In this document: positions 36,621 to 48,878 of the stretch, piece after piece
How the letters are laid out: each line of letters opens with the position of its first letter
Numbering within the stretch: the first letter of the stretch is position 1
Origin: Silurus meridionalis
Taxonomy: Eukaryota > Chordata > Actinopteri > Siluriformes > Siluridae
Assembly: GCF_014805685.1 (NCBI RefSeq)
Contig: NC_060885.1
Location: 8,077,132 to 8,141,131 of the forward strand
DNA: 64,000 nt
Direction: 5' to 3'
Notes under the pieces: model-generated
Told to the model about the DNA's origin: nothing
Databases searched by the model: none
Seen by the model: the letters and a program-made list of their open reading frames with translations, nothing else
Translations under genes and position numbers: made by a program

Positions 36621-36848
36621 CACAGTTTAAAACACAGTTCTTAAGCTTTTATACTTTAAAAACTGCAATACACGAATTCAAACATTTATTATTAATTATT
36701 TCCCTGTCTTACCTATGCAACACTGCTACTAGCACAAATTAACTGCTGCTAATTAGATGCCCACTCTGCCCACATGCTCTTGGTGATCATAAACTGTTTC
36801 ATTTCATGACCAACTGAAACACAACAGTAGTGAAAGTAACATATTGCT

Positions 36849-37101
36849 ACACTATTTGAATAAAAGTATTGAAACACCTGACGTTTCCAGCCATATGTGG
36901 TTCTTCCTTGAACTGTAACCACAAAAAAAGAGGCAAAACCTAAAACCTGTTCCAGCATGACAATGCCCCTGTGCACAAAGCCAGCTTCATGAAAATGCAA
37001 TTTTTCATGGGTTGAAATGGAAGATCTTGAGTGGTCCGTTTTAGAGCTCTGACCTCAACCCTATTAAACACTATAGGGATGAATTGAAACACTGACTGCA
37101 C
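36849..37101 (+). mobile_element. Tc1-like family A, truncated copy
   Basis: Starts with aaaagtattgaaacacctga, then tccagccatatgtggttctt and gtgcacaaagccagcttcat, and includes gacctcaaccctattaaaca (glutamate box with E changed to K). It stops at gactgcacc, just before an (AAT)n and A-rich run. Confidence 0.75.
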
Positions 37102-37334
37102 CCGCAATAATAATAATAATAATAGGAAAAAAAAAAAGTAAAAGGAAAAAAAAAAGTCTTGATGACTTTGACGACGTTGTTGGTCCTGACGCCTGGTTTG
37201 AGTATTGGCTCAAATAATCACTCGTTACAAGTCTGGTGAAAAGAAAAGCATTTCAGAATGCACAAAAACAGATCATCACATCAGGTTCCTACTGATTGGG
37301 TCAGAAATTGGGATTGGAACCCAATCAGGGGAAG

Positions 37335-37665
37335 CTGTAACTCACATGCTGGACTTCTCATCGGAAGGTCTTGAGTTTAAACCGAATGTTCATTCGATAC
37401 AATTCATCGTTGTTGAGGTGTGTAGTGGTAAATAAATGCAACCTGTGGTCCTGAGCCATTGTAGTAGACTGAGGATGGATTTGGACCGTAGTTAATGTCA
37501 ACAAAAGATCTTGTGTTGCTTTGTAATTTAATGGATCTCCAGGTTGTTGATGCGAAACCATCCCCAGCTGTACAGAGTGACCTCCAACTGAAGAGAACCC
37601 TATCCAGTGGCAGCACGCTGGGCTGAACCAAACGTTCATCACAAGTCACCTTGGCGATTAACATA
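37335..37665. repeat. SINE head plus unassigned repeat
   Basis: 37335-37390 resembles a plus-strand tRNA-derived head (gctgtaactcacatgctgga, aaggtcttgagtttaaac). 37440-37665 looks like a separate dispersed repeat on the minus strand (gacattaactacggtccaaa). Assignment is tentative. Confidence 0.4.
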
Positions 37666-37734
37666 AATGTTTTTTCAGCACACAGGGAAGCCTTTTAAAC
37701 CTTTTTATTTATTTATTTATTTTTTTGCATAATT

Positions 37735-38245
37735 CTTCTTCTTCTTCTTCTTTCGGCTGCTCCCATTAGGGGTCACCACAGCGGATCATCCGTCTCCATA
37801 CCCCCCCTGTCCTCTACATCTGCCTCTTTCACACCAACTACCTGCATGTCTTCCCTCACCACATCCATGAACCTCCTCCTTGGTCTTCCTCTTTTCCTCC
37901 TACCTGGTGGCTCCCTCCTCAACATTCTTCTACCAATATAACTCATGTCCTTACTCTGCACATGTCCAAACCATGTCAATCTCGCCTCCCTTACTTTGTC
38001 ACCAAAACATCCCACATGCGCTGTCCCTCTAATAAACTCATTTCTAATCTTGTCCATCGTCGTCACGCCCAACGTAAACCTCAACATCTTCAGCTCTGCT
38101 ACCTCCAGCTCCACCTCCTGTCTTTTAGTTAATGCCACTGTCTCTAATCCATACAACATCGCAGGTCTCACCACAGTCCTATAAACTTTCCCTTTCACTC
38201 TTGCAGATACTCTTCTATCACAAATCACTCCTGTCTTTTTTTTTG
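37735..38245 (-). mobile_element. RTE-type LINE, 3' fragment
   Basis: An uninterrupted minus-strand frame of 151 codons (38228-37773) includes VKGKVYRTVVRPAMLYGLET, LRFTLGVTTMDKIRNEFIRG, RLTWFGHVQSKDM and GRRKRGRPRRRFMDVV. This is the thumb and C-terminal region of RTE reverse transcriptase. The 3' end ctcccattaggggtcaccac carries the tail shared with the SINE at 5564. The open frame suggests a young copy. A (CTT)n run follows the 3' end. Confidence 0.85.
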
Positions 38246-40159
38246 TGCATAATTAAAAAAAAAAAAAAAAAAAAAAAAAACTGATTACAAGTTTGTCGTT
38301 TTTTTACGCGCATGTAGTATTTTTTTATTTCTATTGCCCTTTAACGAGGTGAGTAAATCTTGCAAAATCGAAGACGTAACTATGAATAAGCTCAATGAGT
38401 TATTTGCTGTAACTAAGCTCATTAGAAAACTGTAGTAAATTATATAAACGACGCATGGATGTGCTCTGCTGGGAAAAAAAATAAATCTTAATGGATTCTT
38501 GTAGAGCAAAGTCGACCTGATAAACAACGTTGTTTCACTTCCTAATTAATCCCTATTTCACGTTCTGTAAGCAAAGACATTGAGCATGCAAGAAGCTTCG
38601 GCGAGTAAAGACATATGAAGCTGAGGATCCGTGAGAGTAAGAGTCTTTAGCCTGCTTTGTAGTCGGACAGAATTTGCCATTAGGGTCATAAGGAATATAA
38701 AAATACCTATATTATGAGATAAACTATATTAACAAATAAAAAAGTAGATAAGGATAATTTTCAACAGAGACAATATACATTGAACTTGTTTAATGATAAG
38801 AATCCATTATACACACCAGACTATTATACACAACAGTTACTGTCACTGCTGTTTAGCTTTTGCTTCATGTATTTTAGTAGAGAGTGATGCAGCGCCACTT
38901 TAGTCATTTACTAGAGGTCATGGTCAGGATAGAGGCTGGTACACATTTGTCACCTTCGTCATTACACTGTGTGTACTTCTACTTCTACATACATGGTGTC
39001 AGGTTTTAAAAAGCTTCCCTGCTTCTGAACTACTGAAGCGGAAAAACAAATCGATCTCTCGTGTTTAATCGATGTACTCTTTTACTCTGAAAACCGAAAC
39101 ACATCAATGGACCACATGACGGTGAAAGGACGTTTTAAACGATGCTACTTAGCACAGTCCTTCAAGCATGCACAGGAAGTCGCGACACCGACAACACTTT
39201 CGAGATCACAACCGTCAATCAAGAGACTTTCCTGCCTGGAAGGCTCCGGCAGCCAATCTGAGTGAATGCCAATCAAACCCAGGGCGAGAAACATGAAGCG
39301 TGCACGCAGGAATGATGACCAACCGCCTTCCAGCTATTCCTGAAACTCTCGCAGGGGAATCTCTTGTGATAAACAGCTTGCTCTCTCTCCAAGGTAACGC
39401 CGGTAATAAAGGCAGTTTCATACAGGCTGCATGATTGACGTACCAAAAAAAAAAAGAAAGAAAAACAAAATATAACAGCAAATTCTAAACAAACTCCAGA
39501 TCCTCTGTGAAAACAGCACGGCGAGTGTGAAAATTGAGCTGGGCTTCTGATGCAAGTTCAATGCAATCTTCAAGTTAAATGTGGGGTCGAAAGTTTTCTC
39601 GTAGCAGATGAATGGGTTTTTAAAATGGAATATTAGCTCTTCAAGCAAATAATTATTTTACTCTGTTGATCATTGAGCCAAAACACTCTATCATTCAAAA
39701 TAAAAATAAAAAAACAGCTAAAAAGTCAGAATGATCGCTTTTTACATTTCTTTAGACAGCGGACATCCTTGAACATTTAAGTTCAGGAGCTTGTCTCTAT
39801 ATGTTACACAAGTAAAGTAAAACTGCTGTTCAAACTCTGGGCAATATTGAATACAAAACAACTTTTTCCAGACACAACAAGGGACAGCGGTCTCGAATTT
39901 CTGAGATGACTTTTCCCTGCATTTACAGGATGAAATACATGAAAAAAATGGTCGATCATCGTGTCAAAGTAAGGTGTGCGTCCCTAATCTTATGCTTTTA
40001 TCTCGAATTTATTCTGAATAAAGTCAAGGGAGATGTCACACAACTTCAGTCCCTTCAGAAGTACCCATGAGATTTAAAAACACCAGAACAACGCAACATC
40101 CAACAGCAACTCAGACAATGCAATGGCAAAACCAACAGCAACAGAACTGTAGATTTGTC
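38246..40159. other. No gene recognised
   Basis: Starts with a 25-30 base A run (38255-38280). 39180-39440 is GC-richer with open frames but no paired splice signals. Confidence 0.4.
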
Positions 40160-40612
40160 ACTGTAAGCACAAACGTTAGTGGACACGTGTTCATAAGATT
40201 CGTATGTGCTTTTTAAACATCCCATTCCACATGCAGTCCACACTTACTGTTTAAATAACCTACTGAGATGATGTTCCACTAGAGTTCGGAATGTGCTTGG
40301 TGAGATTTGTGCTCAATCACAAAGATATAAGTAAAGTCAGGGTGGAGAGGTGAGGAGACCTGGGGTGCAGTTAGTGTTCCAATTCATCCCAAAGGTGTTC
40401 GATAGGGTGGAGGTCAGGGCTCTGTAGCAGATCACTCAAGATCGAACACTGCAAACCCTGTAAAGCATATCTTCATGCAGCTGGCATCCTACTGTATCTA
40501 AAGACATACTATGCAATTGTGTGCCTCCAACTTTGTGGTAACAGTTTGGGGAAGAACCTCATATGGCTGGAAAAGCCAGGTGCCCCAATACTTTTGGCCC
40601 ATGTAGTGGATA
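40160..40612 (-). mobile_element. Tc1-like family A, near-complete copy
   Basis: Read on the minus strand it starts at ccaatacttttggcccatgt (40593-40612 side) and ends near gtggacacgtgttcataaga. The interior holds ttcatcccaaaggtgttcga, the complement of the glutamate-box region, and gaggtcagggctctg. It is non-autonomous. Confidence 0.75.
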
Positions 40613-43039
40613 AAAACAGGAAACAAAAACACATCATTAATTTAAAAGAGTAAAAGGATTTTGATTCATATTAAATATACAATAACTGGCTTTTTGTTTT
40701 TGGACATGGTGTGTGATTATGACAAGGAATAAAGACCTGACCTTTAATTATTATTTATTTATCCTGGCAAAAACTAATTAATGCAAAGTTAGTAATTATT
40801 CAGTTAGTAACCAACCTGGATTAAAAAAGAAAGAAATAAATAAAAAACAATTTTACAAGACTGACCTGGCCAAGAAGGTAGCAAAAGAAAAAAAAAGAAA
40901 AGGTTTAACATAAAAAAACTCTCTCGAGTGGAAAAGTGAAAAATAATAAATAAATTCAATAGAAACAAAAGAAAAAATACACACTAATACACAAATACCA
41001 AAGAGCAACTTTATTCTATCTTTATATACAATATTTTATCTTTACTAACATATTTACAAGTGGCAAAATCTAAACCAGCAAAGAGCTGTGCCCATCAGTA
41101 AATGGGTTTTAATGAATGAAATAAAAATTAAATAGTTAGTATAGTAAAATAATAAAAGTAAAATAATAGAAAATAAATACATTTAATCTGTATTGCCTTG
41201 CAGGTCTAAATGATTGAAAATCCAATTATAGTCGATCGGCAATTATCGTGCAATGGTCATTAAAGCCCCTCCGCCTTCTGTTATGAGTTAATGCTGATGC
41301 ATTTAGTTTTTTGCTGTACTTGGCAACCTATCAAGTGAACACACACCTAGCCTGACTATACTGGAAAGTTAATTGAATGTGTACTCCACCTACATAACAA
41401 TTAGCAAAACTTTGTACATGCATTATAGAAACTAAGCTTAACCAATGCACACTGAATACAAAACATTCAACAATGCTTTTTTTATGCATACTGTATACAT
41501 TGTCTGGAATCTGAGCGTTCCCCTTTCACAACGCTGTAGTGATGAATCTATAATTTACCAAGTCTATGCTGTGTATAGTTCTATTTAAATGGTTAAGCAT
41601 GGTGAATCCCTCAGACTTGCGGCTGTCAATCATGCGCTCGTCAATCAAATATATCAGAATACACCCAAAAAGATCTCAAATCATTCTTTTCAGCCGGACC
41701 ATTAAGATGATTTCTGAGCAGTGGTTTTTATTATTATATTTCTAACTCCTTCTGTTCCATTTAGGCTGTCAGCATACAGGCATTTTTAGGGCTTATACTG
41801 TTTGCTTTACAACAACTGCCTGGTTTTATGTGAACGACAACAGCCACAATAACGACATGGCTATATTAAACTGTCAGGACTGAAAAACAGGCTCAACCCA
41901 AACTGGTTGAATACAGCCACAGTTCGGGAAATGATTAAAGACTACATTAAAATGTCCGCGAAAAAAAGACTCTCGGATCCTGACAGGCTACAATATGATG
42001 TTATAAGGTAAACCGATGTTACGGATGTGTTTGAAAAAAGGGACAACATTTTGGCAGGATGGAATGGGGGACGTTCATAAGCATATAATCAACATTTTTG
42101 TTTTCTATAAGCAATCAGCATTAATAATTTCTTCCTGTTTCCAATTTTTCCATTTCTGTAAGTAAACGCGAGTTTGTATTACAGTACGTGGAGCTTTAAA
42201 ATGCATGCGCTAGTCTTGCGTAGCTGATTTATTTTTACGTGTACAATATATATGATATGATGTTCCCTAGATAAAGCATTGAGGATTGCCTGGGATCGAG
42301 ATACATCTAATAAATATTCCCCACACACTGAAATGGGACAGGGTGAAAGACTGAGCAACACTAAAGAATAAACAGAAAGCATGACTTCCTATTGCGTTAT
42401 TGCTGCAGGTTGTGCCTGGAAACATACAGCAACTCCAAATTCACATCTTTATTTCAGGACTTTCTCCTTTTTCTGAAGTGTGTGGAATTCATTGTGTGGC
42501 AAACAAAAAACCCCAAAATCTACAAGCAGATGCTATGATTAAATGCAGCCCTTTGATTTTCTCGTTCACCGCTGCAAATTTTCCAAATGTGTTTTTAAAG
42601 GTTGGAATCTTGTGTGATTCAAAAGGTTAGTAGTGGAATTGAATTCATTTGTAAATTCAACAGTTACTTCTGTACATGTCGTGTGATTGCCTTAGTGTTT
42701 GTTCTCTGCTGTTTCTGGCTGACCTCCTATTGATGAAGCCCTGCATCCATCGTCCTTAAGTGGTTGACAGCAATTGACCAATCAAAAGGTAAGAGACAAG
42801 GAAAAAGCTACCCCAGGAATCCGTGCTGTTAGCCAGTCTGGCTCCTGAGTTGTTACTTGTTTTGTTGTTCCGATGTTCTCCCTTCTGCCCTTATGCTAGC
42901 TCACTACCGATATTTCATTATGTAGGTGTTGTTTAATTCTTAGTCACACTAGGTAAGTGGGCAGGGTTAACCCCTTGTTTTTCTTGTTCGTTTTGCCTCG
43001 TGTAGTCATCTAGTTTTGTCTTGAAGTTGTTAGCAGTCA
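40613..43039. other. AT-rich DNA, no gene recognised
   Basis: Very AT-rich from 40620 to 41200. No repeat family, exon or RNA was recognised through 43039. Confidence 0.4.
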
Positions 43040-43292
43040 GGTTACCATAAAATGAATGAATGGACATTGGGCACCACGAAGATAAGGATGGGTTCCCTTT
43101 AGAGTTTGGCTCTTCTCTAGGTTTCTTCCTCATTCCATCTGAGGTTGGATTTCCTTGTCACTGTTGCCACAGGCTAATTAGAGATAAATTTATAGGCACT
43201 CACATATAAATTCAAACCTCTTAATCTCTACAAAGTTGCTTTGGGACATTATCCATGGTTAAAAGTGCTATACAAATAAAACAGAATTAAAT
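43040..43292 (+). repeat. Dispersed repeat D, 3' part
   Basis: Matches the last half of the 28205 copy: gataaggatgggttcccttt, ttccttgtcactgttgccac, and the end ggttaaaagtgctatacaaa. Confidence 0.75.
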
Positions 43293-43334
43293 TCTTTCTA
43301 ATGTTTCATTATTCTTGTGCATATTCTCTTTCCT

Positions 43335-43625
43335 ATGTGAGACTAGTGTCAAGTCAAGACATTTCTATTGTCATTTCTACCATAAATAGCTGATGCAATA
43401 CACCGTGAAATAAGATGACGTTCCTCCAGAACCCTGGTGCTACATTAAACAACATCGAGCGACATCACACAATATAAAATTACATAACAGAACATGGAGT
43501 TAAGGACTAAAATAAGTAAGGTGGGTGTCCTAGTCACTTTGCACCTTAACTGCCTTTATATCCAAGTTATTCTCTGGTTTGTTGGACAATAAAAGCACTG
43601 CCCCAGGACCTTGACTCCTGTAGGC
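43335..43625 (-). mobile_element. L2-group LINE, 3' untranslated tail
   Basis: The reverse complement ends with atttatggtagaaatgacaa, the same 3' end as the 25.4-kb LINE (tatggttggaatgacaataa). Inside lies accagggttctggaggaacg. No coding portion remains. Confidence 0.65.
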
Positions 43626-43701
43626 ACATGACATAAGTGTTGCCATTGGATGCTTAGTAATCAAAATTAAAAATTGCTTTTGTTCACATACAACACATGA
43701 A

Positions 43702-44626
43702 GTACAGTCATGTGGAAAAGAAAGTACACCTTCTTTGAATTCTATGGTTTTACATATCGGGAGATAAAATATCTGGTCTTAAAACTAGGTGAATACAACC
43801 TCAGATTAACATGACTACATGACATACAACATTATTTTCACAATGGAGAATGGAGAAACAATGTGTGAAAAAGTTACACAGGAAATTAAAAAGCAGCCAG
43901 GTACTGCTTATTAAATACATTGAATTAAGTGATCATCAACAAGTGTGACCACATCAATAAAAGCCTACATTTTTGCAGTTTGCTGGTCTGGAGCATTCAG
44001 GTGTGTTTTAACACAATGCCAAAGACAAAAAAGCAACTGCTGCTGAAGGGTTATAAGGCCATTTTCAACCTTTTTAAAACGCTTCATTCTAGAGTGGCAA
44101 AGATTTTGGAAGTGGAAAACATGCAAGATATTTGCTGGTCTTCCCAGGAATGGACGTCCCAGCAAATTCACTCAAAGGTCAGACTCTGTAATGGTCAGAG
44201 AGATTGCAAAAAACCCAAGAGTGAAATCTCATACTTTACAGGCCTCAGTTAGCATCTTACTCTATATGTTAACGTTCATGAAAGCACAAACACTGAACAA
44301 ATATGATTTGTTTGTAAAGTTTACCAGGAGAAAGCATCTTTAGAACGGCTGAGAAAGAACAGATTCGAGGCCCAGTAAAAGTCCAGACCCTAATCTGACT
44401 AAAATACTGTAGAGGGACCTTAAGAAAGTTGTGCATAAACACATACCTGCAAACCTCAATTAACTGAATCCATGCTATAATGATGTGAGGGGCTGATATA
44501 TACAGAACATGATTGCTACAGATTATTGGTGCTAAAGGTGGTTCTACAAGCCATATGATTTTTATTATGTCCTAATAGATAGAACCATTGAAATAGTGTG
44601 TACTTTTTTTTCTTCACTTGACTGTA
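43702..44626 (+). mobile_element. Tc1-like element (family G), both TIRs, decayed
   Basis: TIRs: tacagtcatgtggaaaagaa agtacac at the left and, at the right, tcttcacttgactgta, its imperfect complement. TA lies at both outer edges. A plus-strand frame at 44014 gives MPKTKKQLLLKGYK, a Tc1-like start, and later ICWSSQEWTSQQIHSKVR, the linker between DNA-binding and catalytic domains. The DDE domain is mostly deleted. Length is 925 bp. Confidence 0.8.
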
Positions 44627-45211
44627 CATCATTTACACTAAAAGCAAGCATATACAGACTCCTTTTCATTAAGAAGCAATGAATGCCATGTGGAAAATTC
44701 ATCAGGCTCTCCACAGTGTATTGTGACTGTCTGGTTGTTTGGTTTTTCAGATTTAAAGCTGAACAGGTTACAATGCTCTATTCATACATGCACCTATTTT
44801 ATCACTGCAAGGTGCCATCACCATATTATGAAGTCACCAGTAGGAGATCCTGCTTCTGGTTGCCACAGTAACTTTTTCAGCCACTGGCCAAACTAAGATT
44901 TCACTTTTGACAACAAATCAGGAGACGGATTACTCTGCCTTTACTCCCACTGGAAGTTGCTGCAACAGGTGACTTAATTTTTGCATGAAGCATGTAATGA
45001 GTAAGCATCTCTGATGGAAACATCTGAAAAAACATACACAGTTGTTTGAAATGGTCTAAATGTATATCAAGTGTCAGGCAAAGATCTCTGAATTAACATG
45101 TAGAAAAGAAAGACATTGTATCTACATTCCCTTCTACATGGAGAAAGTTTATTTTCCAACCTATATACAATTCAAAAAATAAAACATCAATGTTTTACTA
45201 TTATAATATAC

Positions 45212-46188
45212 CAATGGTGGCCAGTGGGGGTGAGCAAGACCTTCTCTGATGGCCTAAACAAAATCAGAATTACTAAGTTAAAAACTACTCTCTTCATATC
45301 ACAGCTTTTCTCTTGGTTTCGTTGCTTCTAGTAGTGTATGTCTATCCAATCATGTTTCAGCCATCACATCACATGTTGCCAGGGAATCTACCTTGAGACC
45401 TTCAGAATCAACAGTGCAGGTGCTTGAAGCTGAAACTTAAACTAATCAGATTTCGAATCGGTGACACCAAAGCTATCTAGCAGGCATCTAATAACACACA
45501 TTTTTATGTCCTTAGATTGGATGGCCAGAAAGTGCACTAGTAAGAGCTTTTATAAATAAAAAAAAACTAAAAAAAACCCCTGCACAAGCTTGAATATATT
45601 TGTGTGGATTAAATAGCTGTTATTTTTTCCACAATAGCTGACAGAGGAGAATAAATTGATTTTGGTCACAGATTTATCTAAAATTTTTAAAATAGACCTT
45701 TTCAGAAATAGTGAAAAACGGAACAGTTGATAAGCTTTTTCATGAACCACTTGTACTTTAGCAATTTTTTCCCCTGTAGAATTTGCACAAAAACACACAA
45801 TTTGCCTTAATTTCAAATCCTAGAATAAAACCACAATGCACTGAAATATGAAAAAAATACTGAAAACCCAGGTTGGACTGTATTTTTGTCATTTTATGAC
45901 ATTAATATTGATGCTTCTGCTAGAGATGATGTATGCGGGCAGAGCAGTTGTGGCTCCAGTGAAAGGAGACTTGTTGAATTGTGTTCACTGGGTATCTTGC
46001 TTTAGTAACGGAATTCGTTCTGACTGCATTTGATACCTGTCTGTGATGCAGTGCTCTGTTATACTGCGTTTCTGTATAAAATCGATTGTTTGTAGAGCCG
46101 TGGCGTCATAATGATGGTACTGAGAGGTGGATTGATTTAGGTCAGACACCACTGAAGGCCGTGAAGTGAAATGCATGGTCTGCCACTG
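45212..46188. mobile_element. hAT-type element (family F) with intact TSD
   Basis: The ends are caatggtggcca (left) and tggtctgccactg (right, complement cagtggcagacca). A perfect 8-bp duplication, taatatac, flanks it at 45204-45211 and 46189-46196. The 977-bp interior has no transposase frame. Shorter relatives lie at 31398 and 36438. Confidence 0.8.
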
Positions 46189-46196
46189 TAATATAC

Positions 46197-47790
46197 AGTA
46201 CATTAAATACAATACCCTTTTTTTTATTCAATTCAATGACCCTAATGATTAAAAAAAAATGTAAAGGATGAGAAACAAAGCAGTAAATCAGCTTTTGCTA
46301 TTAGTTACGACTACCTATGATTACTAGCTATCTTAATTAACTTGTCCTTCATCACATTTAAAACGTCTGACATTTGTGATGGACAATTCAACAAAGGAGT
46401 ATCTGGATGAATCCTTGACTTCCAGCAAACTGATTTAGCCGTACAGCTCATGCTCTCTCTAAAACACACACACGCACACACACAGATTCTGGGGATTCTG
46501 GGACAGCTGGAGTCAGATTCCCAGCAGAGTGTGTAATGGAGGCACTTGTGAGCACACATTGCTGATTTGAGACACACGGCTGATTAGCGGAGACTTCGCT
46601 GGATCAGCAGCCGTGAAGGATTGTGTGTCGTTGTCTGGTGCCAAGCTCACCAAGCCCAGTCCTTGTGGTCCAGCCACATGGCGCATGGGAGTGTTAAATC
46701 TACACGCAAAAAGCCACCGACGACAGCTGCGGAACAGACCAAACACTGACAAGCACGCAGCCTGGGAAATTCGGGCGAGCGTTTAATGCTTCCACCCCCC
46801 TCCCATTCACACGTAATCACATGGTTATCATTTTGACATGACAGGAAATCGCTGATTTATACACACTCTCTTTCAGCGTTGGCCAAGAAGGAAACACGCC
46901 CACTGGAGTCCGGTTTTGGCCTTCAAACTTCCTCCACAGCAGCATCTGTGAGTTTATTTGTTTCTACACACTTCAGTACGGGGTCTAAATGGGTCAGCAA
47001 TACAGCAGCAGGATCACCTCTCCAGAGGGGATTAACAGACTCAAAAAGAGAAGGTGTAAGAGAATGTATACCGCTGTAACACAGCAAGTTCCTCATTACT
47101 AGCACCCTGTTTACACCAGCTATGAAGTGTTGTTGGATTTTATGTTGTGTTCAGCAGTTTGTATGGGAGCAGAAAAGGGAGAGAAATAACCACATGGGGC
47201 ATGAGGAGAACGCTAGATCGAGTCACCTTTAATTGAGTCACAGTAGCTACATAAAACTGCAGTTACTGTATTTAGCAATATTTCCATAACAAAATGTTTA
47301 ATTAGAATACATTTTTTCCACAAATAAGATTTTGATGTTTTACACACCAATACCATTCCCACAGACTGAACAGTTGAGGTGACAAATACGACATCATTTA
47401 TTAGAAAAACAAGAAAATGAAGTACAGCAATAAAGAGCAATAAACAGGAAAATAATGTACAGTAACACAGTCTGACTCAAGGGAAGGAAAATGTTCCCAC
47501 CCCGGCATCATTCTTTCCCTTTAACAGCACATACCTGAGTGTTGTAACCCTCTTACACCACAGCAATCAGGCCTTAATTACAAATTTAGTTATTATCCAT
47601 CTGCAAAACATGCTTTCACTTAATACGTAGCCAGTATAAACACACACAAGAATTTCACCCTGAACACTTTCCTATTACAGAGAACCTAAAGGAAAATATT
47701 TACTCTTAAATGTTACAAAGAACTGACACTGGAGACTCCTTTCAAATTTATGCTACTATACAAGTACCCGCAAATGTGTTACAAAAATAG
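46197..47790. other. Unique-looking DNA with weak exon-like blocks
   Basis: 46651-46726 (-) and about 46876-46946 (+) each have a plausible acceptor and donor (gttccgcag/gtgagc and ctctctttcag/gtgagt), but they are short, on opposite strands and unrecognised. Neither is called as a gene. Confidence 0.3.
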
Positions 47791-48553
47791 TACCGTATTT
47801 TTTTGGACTATAAGCCGCTACTTTTTTCCTACGCTTTGAACCCTGCGGCTTAAACAACGAAGCAGCTAATTTATGAATTTTTCACAAACTTCAAGCTAAA
47901 AAACTGAACCGCATAACATTAGACCAATGAAATTTCCGAACAGAAATGAAAAAAAGCACTTCACCTGTGTTCTGAGCTGCACGGCTTTGGGAGAAAAGCT
48001 TTTACCGGGTGATTTTTAAACGCACGACGATGCCAAAAGATAAACTCCTGAGAGAAATAGTTGTGAAAGGAAGGAGGAAGACAGTAAACAATGACTTTCT
48101 TGGTCGGCTACTGTTTAGATACAAGCCATTGTAACGTGTTGAGTCTGGGTGAAGGGAGAGCTCAACTCCAGTTGCAACAGAAATCATATAAGCACAGACA
48201 TCTTTCCAAAACTCGTGCTTTTTTATTTTTCTTGGCAACAGCGTTACGGGTTAGTCAAAGAAACTTAGAAATCAGCATCAGAAAATAATAAGGACATAAT
48301 CCTCGTCTTGCACACACACAGGCAGTAATACTGGAAAAATTCAGTGGCATGCTATTCCCAAAATACCGCTATGCTCCTAAAGGAAGCGCAACATATTTCA
48401 CCCTTTACACCGTGTGTAACATGTCTTTTGTTAAAGCCTGTGTAAAGTACATTAGTTTCAGTGTAGGCTTATAGACAGGTGCGGCTTATTTATGTCAAAA
48501 ATAAAAATTTCGGCTTATATATGGGTGCCCTTTATAGTGCGGAAATTACGGTA
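47791..48553 (-). mobile_element. TA-flanked TIR element (family C), long copy
   Basis: Left taccgtatttttttggacta, right agtgcggaaattacggta. It is the reverse complement of the 23.7-kb copy through taagccgctacttttttcc, gagctgcacggctttgggag and cctaaaggaagcgcaacata. A plus-strand frame holds KTRAFLFFLATALRVS, as in the 18.6-kb copy. Confidence 0.85.
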
Positions 48554-48878
48554 ATGTATTTGAATAAGTGCATTCATTTTATCATGTGATTTACTATTGG
48601 GCTGCTGCTACAGACAATTAATCAACACCTCCTGGCCAGTCAGGGTTTCAAATTTCTACTTTGTGATCGTCTGAGGCAGATTTTTTCTGCCTCAGACGTA
48701 TAGAAGTATAGATGGATATAGAACTAAAATTTTCAAGCAGCGCTTCTCAAGTTTAACTGCTTTGCACTTTGCTATGGTGATGTAAAATTTCTCAAATGCT
48801 GAATAAACAAAGTAAAAACAACTATTACATTATACCTTGGGCGATTAGAATGATAAAACTTACATGATGGACTTACAG

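Noticed and set aside
37773..38228. 151-codon frame as a host gene
   Set aside because: It matches the C-terminal reverse transcriptase of an RTE LINE and has sister copies at 164 and 55414.
38255..38280. A run as the poly(A) tail of the RTE LINE
   Set aside because: The LINE is on the minus strand with its 3' end at 37735, so this A run is at its 5' side.
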